Position numbers and translations under genes: made by a program
Shown here: one piece after another, positions 7,855 through 14,878 of the stretch
How positions within the stretch are numbered: the stretch's first letter is position 1
How the letters are laid out: each line of letters starts with the position of its first letter
The notes under the pieces: generated by a model
Told to the model about the DNA's origin: nothing
What the model saw: only the letters and a program-made list of their open reading frames with translations
Database searches by the model: none
Assembly: GCF_036186745.1 (NCBI RefSeq)
Contig: NZ_CP108086.1
Span: 5,952,001 to 6,016,000, forward strand
Direction of reading: 5' to 3'
Length of the DNA stretch: 64,000 nucleotides
Source: Microbispora hainanensis
GTDB taxonomy: Bacteria; Actinomycetota; Actinomycetes; Streptosporangiales; Streptosporangiaceae

Positions 7855-8790
7855 TCAAGAGGTCCGCTGGTCGCGCCGGGTCTGCTTCTTCTCGCGGATG
7901 ACCGCGTGGGCGTCGGCGACGGGGCCGAGGTGGGCGAGCTTGTCGGGATTGACGATCGAGCGGATGGTCTGGATGCGTCCGTCGAGGATGTCGAACGTCC
8001 AGACGTTGAAGACGCGGCCCTCGCGGTCGCGGATGATCAAGCCAGGCTGGCCGTTCACCTCGTGCGCCTCCAGCACCGCGCCGATCCGGGCGAACGGCGG
8101 GATGGTGACCGACAGCACCCGGGCGACCCTCGCGGCGCCGAAGAGGGGGATCGTGCTCCCGATCTTGCCGGCGCCGTCGTTGACGAGCTGGACGTCGGCG
8201 GCCAGCAGTTCCCGCAGCCCCGCGACGTCCCCCTCCCGCATCGCGTGGAGGAACCGCCCGGCGAGCCGGTCGCGCGCCTGGCGATCCGCCTCGAAGCGGG
8301 GCCTGCCCGCGTCCATGTGACGGCGCGCCTGCAGCGCGAGCTGGCGGCAGGCCGCCTCCGACCGCTCCACCGCGTCGGCGATCTCCCGGTAGCTGAAGGC
8401 GAACACCTCACGGAGCACGAAGACGGCGCGTTCGAGCGGGCTGAGCCGCTCCAGCAGGATCAGCGCCGCCATCGACAACGAGTCGGATAGCTCCGCCGAC
8501 CGCTCAGGGTCCTGGTAGGGGTCGGTCAGCAGTGGCTCGGGGAACCACGGCCCGACGTACGCCTCGCGCCGCACGCGGGCCGAGCGCAGCACGTCGATCG
8601 AGATCCGCGTCACCGTCGCCGACAGGAACGCCTTGGGCGACTCGGCCTGGGTCGCGGAGCCTTCGTAGCGCAGCCAGGCCTCCTGCACCGCGTCCTCGGC
8701 CTCGCTCACGCTGCCCAGGATGCGATAGGCGATCGCGAACAGCAGCGGCCTCAGTTCCTGGAACTCCTCGACGCGGGTCACGCCGACCAT
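7855..8790 (-). CDS. ECF41-family RNA polymerase sigma factor (SigJ-like) with SnoaL-like C-terminal domain
   Basis: About 311 residues. Sigma region 2 is at roughly residues 10-75 (LLFAIAYRILGSVSEAEDAVQE, with DAVQ typical). Region 4 is at about 110-160 (LSPLERAVFVLREVFAFSYREIADAV). An NTF2/SnoaL-like C-terminal extension then carries NDGAGK, in place of the family's DGGGK, and closes with NPDKL, both ECF41 marks. In this family the extension replaces a separate anti-sigma factor and tunes activity. ECF41 genes usually sit beside an oxidoreductase, carboxymuconolactone decarboxylase or epimerase that they activate; here a divergent SDR starts at 8915. ATG at 8802 is an alternative start. Confidence 0.9.
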   Translation of the reverse strand: MVGVTRVEEFQELRPLLFAIAYRILGSVSEAEDAVQEAWLRYEGSATQAESPKAFLSATVTRISIDVLRSARVRREAYVGPWFPEPLLTDPYQDPERSAELSDSLSMAALILLERLSPLERAVFVLREVFAFSYREIADAVERSEAACRQLALQARRHMDAGRPRFEADRQARDRLAGRFLHAMREGDVAGLRELLAADVQLVNDGAGKIGSTIPLFGAARVARVLSVTIPPFARIGAVLEAHEVNGQPGLIIRDREGRVFNVWTFDILDGRIQTIRSIVNPDKLAHLGPVADAHAVIREKKQTRRDQRTS

Positions 8791-8813
8791 TGATATCACC
8801 ATGCCGGACAAAG

Positions 8814-8854
8814 GTGACATTGTGCCGCAGGTCACACTCGGGCGATCTCATGTC
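8814..8854 (+). promoter_or_regulatory. Candidate ECF41-type promoter and inverted repeat upstream of the SDR
   Basis: GGTCACA at 8830-8836 resembles the ECF41 -35 element TGTCACA, and TGTC at 8851-8854 may stand for the CGTC -10 element, with a 14-nt spacer. GTGAC (8814-8818) and GTCAC (8831-8835) also form an inverted repeat with a 12-nt gap. The match is partial, so this is a candidate only. Confidence 0.35.
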
Positions 8855-8914
8855 TGCGCCGGCCGTCTCGTCCAGGGGGTTGTAACGGCTGAACGCAGCA
8901 ACAAGGAGCACGCC

Positions 8915-9760
8915 ATGCAGAAGGTCTGGTTCGTCACCGGCTCGTCCCGCGGCCTGGGCCGCAACTTCGTGGAGGCCGCCCTGTCGCGCGGCGACAAGGT
9001 CGCCGCCACCGCCCGCGACACCGCGAGCCTGAAGGCGCTGGCCGACACCTATGGGGACGCGGTGCTCCTCCTGGAGATGGACGTGACCGACAGGGCCGCC
9101 GTCTTCGAGAGCGTGCGGCGCGCCAAGGAGCACTTCGGGCGGCTCGACGTCATCGTCAACAACGCGGGCTACGCCCAGGTCGGCGCGATCGAGGAGCTCA
9201 CCGAACAGGAACTGCGCGACCAGCTCGAAACCAACCTGTTCGGCGCGGTTTGGGTGGTCCAGGCCGCGCTGCCCCACCTGCGCGAGCAGCGCTCGGCGCA
9301 CATCATCCAGCTGTCCTCGGCCGCCGGGGTGATCGCGATGCCGCTCGGCGGCGCGTACCACGCCTCCAAGTGGGCCCTGGAGGGCCTCAACGAGGCGCTC
9401 GCCGGCGAGGTCGCCGAGTTCGGCGTCAAGCTGACCATCATCGAGCCCGGCGGCTTCGCCACCCGGAACGGCAACAACCCCGACCCGCTGGCCAACGGCC
9501 ACATGGCCACGCCCGACCCGGCGTACGACGGTCTCCGTCAGCGCCTCGGGGCGCTGACCGGGAAGTTGCCCGCGGGCGACCCGGCCGCCGCGGCGCAGGC
9601 ACTGCTGAAGCTCGTGGACTCCGACAACCCGCCGCTGCGGGTGCTGTTCGGCAAGGGCTTCCACCCGCTGATCGAGCAGGCATACGCCGCCCGCCTCAAG
9701 ACCTGGTCCGACTGGCAGGACCTCTCCATCGAGGCGCACGGCAACCTCGAAGCCCGCTGA
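8915..9760 (+). CDS. Short-chain dehydrogenase/reductase (SDR), probable ECF41 target
   Basis: A 281-residue classical SDR with cofactor motif VTGSSRGLGR at the N-terminus, NNAGYAQ, SSAAG and catalytic YHASK. It has the extended C-terminus (GLRQRLGALTGKLP...) common in actinomycete oxidoreductases of this type. AAGGAG lies six bases before the ATG. The gene is divergent from the ECF41 sigma factor, and oxidoreductases are among the standard ECF41 partner genes. The physiological substrate is unknown. Confidence 0.9.
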   Translation: MQKVWFVTGSSRGLGRNFVEAALSRGDKVAATARDTASLKALADTYGDAVLLLEMDVTDRAAVFESVRRAKEHFGRLDVIVNNAGYAQVGAIEELTEQELRDQLETNLFGAVWVVQAALPHLREQRSAHIIQLSSAAGVIAMPLGGAYHASKWALEGLNEALAGEVAEFGVKLTIIEPGGFATRNGNNPDPLANGHMATPDPAYDGLRQRLGALTGKLPAGDPAAAAQALLKLVDSDNPPLRVLFGKGFHPLIEQAYAARLKTWSDWQDLSIEAHGNLEAR

Positions 9761-9881
9761 CACAGGCGGAAGGCCGCAGCCCCAGAGCCCGATCACCGTC
9801 GCAGGCCGGACCGGCACCATGCTGCTCGACTGAGACAAGATCGCAGCAGCCCACGTCTTAGAAGCGGCGTGGGCTGCCCGC

Positions 9882-10083
9882 TGCTCGAACCTTTGGTTCC
9901 ATCTCTTCCGGGACGCGGTTCCCATCACCTACTGGATCGCGCCGGGAAGACGCATCATTCTGCTTACGGCCTTCCGCAAAGGGACTGTACAAACAGCGGA
10001 TGCGGGAGATGGCCGAGATCGAGCGAGCTGTGCGGGCGATGCGGCGATGTATCGCGGAGGCGCACACGGCGGACGGGGAGTGA
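9882..10083 (+). pseudogene. HigB/RelE-type toxin remnant with frameshift
   Basis: Two frames together spell the second half of a phage Gp49/HigB-like mRNA interferase. In one frame, 9882-9980 gives NLWFHLFRD, ITYWIAPGRRIILLTAFRK. After a shift near 9981-9991, another frame gives KQRMREMAEIERAVRAMRRC and IAEAHTADGE with a stop at 10081. The N-terminal third is missing. In the first frame, 9834-9881 continues upstream as DKIAAAHVLEAAWAAR behind a TGA at 9831; the sequence before it (TGTMLLD-stop-DKI) hints at a second, fused remnant, perhaps of a phosphotransferase, which is weak. The partner antitoxin gene starts 5 bp later and looks intact. Confidence 0.7.
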
Positions 10084-10088
10084 TCGAC

Positions 10089-10388
10089 ATGGGCGAGCGC
10101 AAGGCATGGTCGGACAAACGCGCCGAGATCATGAGTCGTCCAGGCACCGGAGCCGCTTATGAGGCCGCTCGCCTCCGCTTCGAACTCGGTGACGCGGTGC
10201 GGCGACGTCGGGAGGAGCTCGGCCTGACGCAGACGGAGCTGGCCGAGCGCGCGGGTCTCAAGCAACCTGCTGTCGCCCGCTTCGAGGCCGGCGGCACCAT
10301 GCCCATCCTTCCCATGCTGGAGCGTCTCGCCGAAGCCCTTGAGGTCCGGCTCAGTGTCCAGTTCCAGCCCCTTCACCAAGCGAGTTAG
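10089..10388 (+). CDS. XRE-family HTH protein, HigA-like antitoxin
   Basis: A 99-residue DNA-binding protein with the Cro/C1 helix-turn-helix at residues 37-90: DAVRRRREELGLTQTELAE, then GLKQPAVARFEAGG and LPMLERLAEALEV. The N-terminal SRPGTGAAYEAARLRFELG is typical of antitoxins encoded behind HigB-type toxins. Such proteins neutralise the toxin and repress the operon. The adjacent toxin gene is broken, so this may now act only as a solitary regulator or an anti-addiction factor. The stop overlaps that of the convergent HNH gene by 4 bp. Confidence 0.85.
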   Translation: MGERKAWSDKRAEIMSRPGTGAAYEAARLRFELGDAVRRRREELGLTQTELAERAGLKQPAVARFEAGGTMPILPMLERLAEALEVRLSVQFQPLHQAS

Positions 10389-13300
10389 ACGCGCGGCCGT
10401 CTGCTCCCGATCCGGTGGTAGGTGAAGGCCCAGCGGTCTTCGCCTACGTTGCGGCGGGTGTAGCGTTCGGGGTGCTGGTAGCGGTCGCGGTTGTGGAACT
10501 GGCAGGCCGGGCCCAGCAGCTTCAGGTCGGTCAGGCCGCCGGTGCTCCAGTTGTCGGCGTGGTCGATCTGGCACATGGTCGCCGGGAGCGGGCAGCCGTC
10601 GATCCAGCAGGTGGCGTAGCGGGCGTAGATGGCCCTGCGTTGGGCGGGGGTGGCCAGGCGGACTTTTCGGCCCATGTCGAGCACCTGCCCGTCGGCGTTC
10701 ATGACGATCCGCACCAGAGTCGAGGTGCGGGCGAGGCGGTGCACGCTGGAGACGGGCAGCACCTGCCCGGTCGCCAGCAGCAACCCCGGCGCTGTCCCCG
10801 GTGCCATTCCCAACGACGCCCCCAGCAGCGCGCCTGCCGACGCTCCCAGCGCCGACCCCAGGATCGCCCCGGGCATCGTGCCCGCCGACGCACTCGGAGC
10901 CGCTCCCTGCGCAGCCTCCTGCGCCGTCCCGGGGAGCGTGCCTGCCGCCCCTCCCGGAGCTGCTCCCGATGACGCCCCCTGCGCCGCTGCTTGCGCCGTC
11001 CCCAGCGTCCGACGCCCGGCTCCTGGTGCTGTTCCTGATGCCCTCCTGGGTGGTGTCTTCTGCTCCGGTCCAGGTCCGCCGGGTGTCGCTCCCGACAGTC
11101 CCGGCGTCCCGGGCGCCTGCGTCGCGCGGGAGCAGCGCGCCTCGCCGCAGCACCGGCACGTGCCCTGGCCATGCCGGTAGTCCCCCGCAGGCCGAGGCCC
11201 GGCGTGGGTGTGAGGCGCGGAGGCGTCCTCGGGCGGAGGATCCGGCCGCGCTGTCTCCGAAGGCGCCGCCTCCGAAGGCGCTGCCTGCGATGGTTGTGCG
11301 TCCGAAGCCGTCGCGCCCGAAGGTACTGTGTCCGAAGGTGCAGCGTGCGAAGGTGCTGTGGGCCCATGCTCGCCACCGTCGGCTGGGCATGCTGACGCGT
11401 GCCGGGTGGCGTGCGGTGCTCTTGCCTGAGTCGCGGCGCGGTCGCCGTCTCTGCCCTTGCCGAGCGCGGTCTCGTCGCGCTCGGCAGAGCGGGTGCTGAT
11501 GGTCTCGTCGCCCTTGGGGGAGGCGGCGTTCGCGGTGTGGTCGCCCTCGGCAGTGGCGGTGTTCACGGTGTCGCGCGGCTCGCACTCGCCGGGCCGCCGC
11601 TCACCGGCCCCAGGCTCACCGGTCCCGCGCTCACCGGTCCCGCGCTCACCGGTCCCGCGCTCACCGGCTCCACAGCCGCGAGACTCCCCGTCGCGAAGCC
11701 CGCTCGTGGCATAGGGGGAGTCGGTTGAGGAGTCGGTGCTTTCGGCGTCGCCGTCGCAGTCGCCGGTGACAACGGTCTCGTTCGGGGCCTCGGGGTTTCC
11801 GGTCGCGTGGTGAGCGTGGCCGCTGAGGGCGCTGTCGCTGAGGTCCGCGAGGTCGTCGCTGACGTCGTCGGCCTCGGCGGGTGCAGGGGCGGTGTCATCG
11901 GCGCTCCCGGCACCGGCATCCGCCTCGGCCTCAGCTTCGGCAGTGTCGAACTCCTCCGGGATGTCGGGGTCGTCAGCGCCGCCCGCAGCGCCGGGGTCGC
12001 CCAACGCGCCGGAAACGGCGTCATCGGCCCGGCTCAGGTCGTCGGCGCTTCCGGTGGCGTCGGGGGCGTAGGCGTTGGTGTCGTCGGCGCTCTCCGCACC
12101 GGCATCTGCCCCGGCCTCGCCGGGAGCAGAGTCGCCCGTGTCGTCCCGGCCTTCCCCGAAGCCCTCGGCGTCCCGCGTGTCGTCGACGTGGTCGGCGGTG
12201 TCGTCGGCCTGGCTCGGCTCGTCAGTGGTCCCGGCGGTGTCGGGAAGGTAGTCGCTGGGCGCGCTGTCGCCGAGGTCTACGAGATGGTCGCTGACGTCGT
12301 CATCGGCGGCAGGGGCAGCGGTGTCTTGGGTGGCCGGGTCGGCGGGGTCTTGGGTGGCCGGGTCGGCGGGGTATGGGTTGTCGTCGGTGGGGTCGGTGGG
12401 GTCGGTGGGGTCGGTGGGGTCGGTGGGGTCGGTGGGGTCGGTGGGGTCGGTGGGGTCGGTGGGGTCGGTGGGGTCGGTGGGGTCGGTGTCGTCGGCGGCG
12501 GGGTCGGCGGGGTCTTGGGTGGCCGGGTCGGTGTCTTCGGTAGCCGGGTCGGCGGTGGGGTCGGTGGTTTCGGGGTCGGTGGGGAGGGATTCGGCGCTGA
12601 CCACGACGAGGAGCTCAGCGGCGATCTTCTGCTCCAGCAGGGCGATCAAGGCGTCCGCCTGACGTACCGTCAGCGGGCGGTCATCCCCCTGCGCCCTCAG
12701 CTTGGCGTACGCCTGCAACAACGTCATCAACCGGGCGCCGGCCTCACGCGGCAGGTAGAACTCTCCTTCCACGCCGCCGCCCTTGCCCGGGCGGACCCGC
12801 AGGAACCGCCTCCCGTAATCGGCCCGCTCATCCCGCTCTTCCCCATCGGGGTCCAGCACCGCCCGCAGATGGCGGCCGGCCTTGGCGACCTCCGCCGCCC
12901 CCGCTTTACTGGCCAGGTCCACCAGGATCGGCTCGGCCAGCGCGGCCTGTTCGTCGGTTAGTCCGGCGACAGCGGCGCAGATGGCCTCCACCACCCCGGC
13001 CGCCAGCTCACCCGTGGCGAACTTCTCCCGCACGACGGGGAGGCGCGGCAGCTCCGCGCCGAGGGTGAGCAGGCGGCCCGCACCGCCCACCGTCATCCCC
13101 CCACTGGTGCGCAACCAGCAGCGGGTGGAGGCATGCCCATGCTGCCTGGCCTGCCCTGCTCGGTGGACCCGGCCGACCCGGTCGGCCAGGGCGCTGGTGA
13201 TCCGGTCGCGGGCGAACAGCAACTCCTCCGCCTCGGCCAGGCACATGTCCACGTCGTCGGGCAGCGGGGTCAGCGCCAGCTCTTGGGCCACCTCACGAAC

Positions 13301-14065
13301 CGACCCCACCACCACCCACGACGACCGCACACGACCCCGACCACGACCACGGCCACGACCACGATCACGCCCGCCCACACCGCCGGAAGCACCCGCACCT
13401 GCGCCCGCACCCGAGCCGGCCGCGCCAGTGCCATCCGCGCTAGCGCCAGAGCCGGAGCCATTCGCACCGGCGGGAGTCGCGTCCTCGGCAGTCTCACGGG
13501 CGGCATTCGCGCCAGTGCCGTTCGCGCCACCCACATTCGCACCGGCGAATGCCGCACTGTCGGCGGCCCCGCGCGCGGCGTGCGCGCGAGCGCCATACGC
13601 GCCAGCGGCGTCCGCACCGGCGGCAGCCGCACGATCGGCAGCCCCACGGGCGGCGCCCGCGTCAGATCCCGCGCTGTCGGCGGTCCAACACACGGCGTTC
13701 GCGTCAGCGCCGTCCGTGCCAGCACCGCTCATGCCAGCGGCATACGTACCGGTGGCCGCCCCACTCGTGGCATCCGCGCCGTCGCTATCTGCCCTGTCGG
13801 TATGCGTGCCTGGGGCGTCCGCGCTCGGGTCGTCCACGCTCTCGACAACAGATGCGTCGGCGCGCTGCCGGGGCCCGAAGTTGATGATCGGGAAGGGATC
13901 GCGGGCGGACGAGCCGTCGGACGACCACAGTGGGGAATTGGCGATCAGACGGTCCCACCACTCACCGTCGGCATCGTTCGAATGACGAAGGCGCTCAGGA
14001 TCAAAGTCGAACAGATCCACCACACCCTCCTCGCTCGATTCGAACTGATGTATGGATTCTCTCAC
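10385..14065 (-). CDS. DUF222 (13E12-type) HNH endonuclease-domain protein with giant low-complexity linkers
   Basis: 1,226 residues, against roughly 400-600 for typical DUF222-HNH proteins. The order is: a short N-terminus (DLFDFDPERL); Ala/Gly/Asp-rich sequence (about 70-235) ending in RGRGRGRG; DUF222 (about 255-485, with LAEAEELLFARDRI and ARQHGHASTRCWLRTSGGMT); an acidic linker with about a dozen TDP units (about 526-560) and GTGER repeats (about 797-822); Ala/Gly/Pro-rich sequence; and the HNH (about 1150-1210: CWIDGC, CQIDHADNW, CQFHNRDRY). Both ends are well formed, so the nuclease may still fold. The first codon is GTG at 14065; a GTG at 14020 behind AGGAGG is a strong alternative. 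The biological role of the family is unclear. Confidence 0.85.
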   Translation of the reverse strand: MRESIHQFESSEEGVVDLFDFDPERLRHSNDADGEWWDRLIANSPLWSSDGSSARDPFPIINFGPRQRADASVVESVDDPSADAPGTHTDRADSDGADATSGAATGTYAAGMSGAGTDGADANAVCWTADSAGSDAGAARGAADRAAAAGADAAGAYGARAHAARGAADSAAFAGANVGGANGTGANAARETAEDATPAGANGSGSGASADGTGAAGSGAGAGAGASGGVGGRDRGRGRGRGRGRVRSSWVVVGSVREVAQELALTPLPDDVDMCLAEAEELLFARDRITSALADRVGRVHRAGQARQHGHASTRCWLRTSGGMTVGGAGRLLTLGAELPRLPVVREKFATGELAAGVVEAICAAVAGLTDEQAALAEPILVDLASKAGAAEVAKAGRHLRAVLDPDGEERDERADYGRRFLRVRPGKGGGVEGEFYLPREAGARLMTLLQAYAKLRAQGDDRPLTVRQADALIALLEQKIAAELLVVVSAESLPTDPETTDPTADPATEDTDPATQDPADPAADDTDPTDPTDPTDPTDPTDPTDPTDPTDPTDPTDPTDDNPYPADPATQDPADPATQDTAAPAADDDVSDHLVDLGDSAPSDYLPDTAGTTDEPSQADDTADHVDDTRDAEGFGEGRDDTGDSAPGEAGADAGAESADDTNAYAPDATGSADDLSRADDAVSGALGDPGAAGGADDPDIPEEFDTAEAEAEADAGAGSADDTAPAPAEADDVSDDLADLSDSALSGHAHHATGNPEAPNETVVTGDCDGDAESTDSSTDSPYATSGLRDGESRGCGAGERGTGERGTGERGTGEPGAGERRPGECEPRDTVNTATAEGDHTANAASPKGDETISTRSAERDETALGKGRDGDRAATQARAPHATRHASACPADGGEHGPTAPSHAAPSDTVPSGATASDAQPSQAAPSEAAPSETARPDPPPEDASAPHTHAGPRPAGDYRHGQGTCRCCGEARCSRATQAPGTPGLSGATPGGPGPEQKTPPRRASGTAPGAGRRTLGTAQAAAQGASSGAAPGGAAGTLPGTAQEAAQGAAPSASAGTMPGAILGSALGASAGALLGASLGMAPGTAPGLLLATGQVLPVSSVHRLARTSTLVRIVMNADGQVLDMGRKVRLATPAQRRAIYARYATCWIDGCPLPATMCQIDHADNWSTGGLTDLKLLGPACQFHNRDRYQHPERYTRRNVGEDRWAFTYHRIGSRRPRV
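11600..11674. repeat. 15-bp tandem repeat (five units) in the HNH gene
   Basis: Five units of CTCACCGGTCCCGCG, the first and last diverged, lie in tandem. On the coding (minus) strand they encode a Gly-Thr-Gly-Glu-Arg repeat in the disordered linker. Confidence 0.9.
12384..12488. repeat. 9-bp tandem repeat (about 11.7 units) in the HNH gene
   Basis: Perfect GTCGGTGGG units run end to end. On the minus strand they encode Thr-Asp-Pro repeats in the linker between DUF222 and HNH. The number of units is a multiple-of-three expansion, so the frame is kept. Confidence 0.95.
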
Positions 14066-14075
14066 ACTCTGTGAG
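14061..14075. promoter_or_regulatory. 15-bp palindrome at the HNH gene start
   Basis: CTCACA-CTC-TGTGAG is a perfect 6-bp inverted repeat with a 3-nt centre, overlapping the GTG at 14065. Its position suits an operator for the HNH gene if translation begins downstream at 14020. No matching second copy was noticed in the window. Confidence 0.35.
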
Positions 14076-14259
14076 CGAGTGACAACCGTGCGAAGCGAAG
14101 GGTTGGAGCCTCAGATCGCCGAGGGAAAGGGGGCGTCGGCCGCCTAGCTGGTCAGCGTTCAGCGGATAGGGGGCCGACGGAGACCTGCTGTACAGGGTGC
14201 TGAGAGGTGCCGGGCGGCGGCCGGCATGGGGCGCAGGTGGGCGGCTCGGGGTCGATTAC

Positions 14260-14300
14260 TGGCCGATCGGTCAAAAGCTGGCCGATCGGTCAGTTAGGGT
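14260..14300 (+). promoter_or_regulatory. Duplicated TetR operator and leaderless-type -10 upstream of tetR-mmpL
   Basis: TGGCCGATCGGTCA occurs twice (14260-14273 and 14279-14292), 19 bp apart. Its core, CCGATCGG, is a perfect palindrome. A -10-like TAGGGT at 14295-14300 lies six bases before the ATG, with no ribosome-binding site between, which suggests a leaderless transcript. The two boxes would cover the promoter, fitting autorepression by the TetR protein. Confidence 0.75.
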
Positions 14301-14306
14301 GTCCGC

Positions 14307-14855
14307 ATGGCACGTTCCGCAACCACCACGCGGGCGGACATCCTGGACTCGGCTGTGCGGCTGTTCGCCGCGCACGGCTTCCGCGGCACCTCCCTGCAGG
14401 ACATCGCCACGGACGCGGGCTGCTCCAAGGCGTCCTTGCTCTACCACTTCACGAACAAGGACGCGATTCTCACCGAGCTGCTGGCCCCCGTCGGGCCGGA
14501 GTTCGCCGCGCTGGAGGAGAGGATCGCCGGGCTCGACGGCGAGGAGGCGGCCCGTGCCGCCGTCGCCGGGCTCGTCGACCTGTCGCTGCGCTTCCGGCTG
14601 CAGGTGAAGATCCTGCTGCAGGACGTCGACGCGCTGATCAACCGGCCGGAGCTGCCGGACGTGGACGGCCTGACCGAACGGCTGGCGGACGCCCTGGCCG
14701 GCCGCTCGGCCGCCCCCCAGGCCCGGGTCTGGGCCTGGATGGCCATGCTGGGGATCATCCTGACCAGCGCCAGCGAGCTCGCGCTCCCCGACGAGACGCT
14801 GCGCGCGGAGCTGACCCGCGGTGCGTCGCGCACGCTCGGCCTGCCGGCCGACTGA
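14307..14855 (+). CDS. TetR/AcrR-family transcriptional regulator
   Basis: A 182-residue repressor. The helix-turn-helix is at residues 8-55 (ADILDSAVRLFAAHGFRG, SLQDIATDAGCSKASLLYHF), followed by an all-helical ligand domain. The MMPL exporter gene starts 24 bp after its stop, so the two are one operon. Two palindromic boxes just upstream are the likely targets of its own product. By analogy with other TetR-MmpL pairs it probably senses a lipophilic compound or toxic agent that the transporter exports. Confidence 0.92.
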   Translation: MARSATTTRADILDSAVRLFAAHGFRGTSLQDIATDAGCSKASLLYHFTNKDAILTELLAPVGPEFAALEERIAGLDGEEAARAAVAGLVDLSLRFRLQVKILLQDVDALINRPELPDVDGLTERLADALAGRSAAPQARVWAWMAMLGIILTSASELALPDETLRAELTRGASRTLGLPAD

Positions 14856-14878
14856 CCTCCCGAAGAAAGAGATCTGCT

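Noticed and set aside
12384-12488. Regular repeats that might be a CRISPR array
   Set aside because: Units are 9 bp with no spacers and lie inside a coding frame as Thr-Asp-Pro repeats. The same reasoning excludes 37280-37441, where the units are uninterrupted.
10385-14065. HNH protein as a homing endonuclease of an intron or intein
   Set aside because: It is a stand-alone DUF222-HNH gene; no intron structure or split host gene surrounds it.
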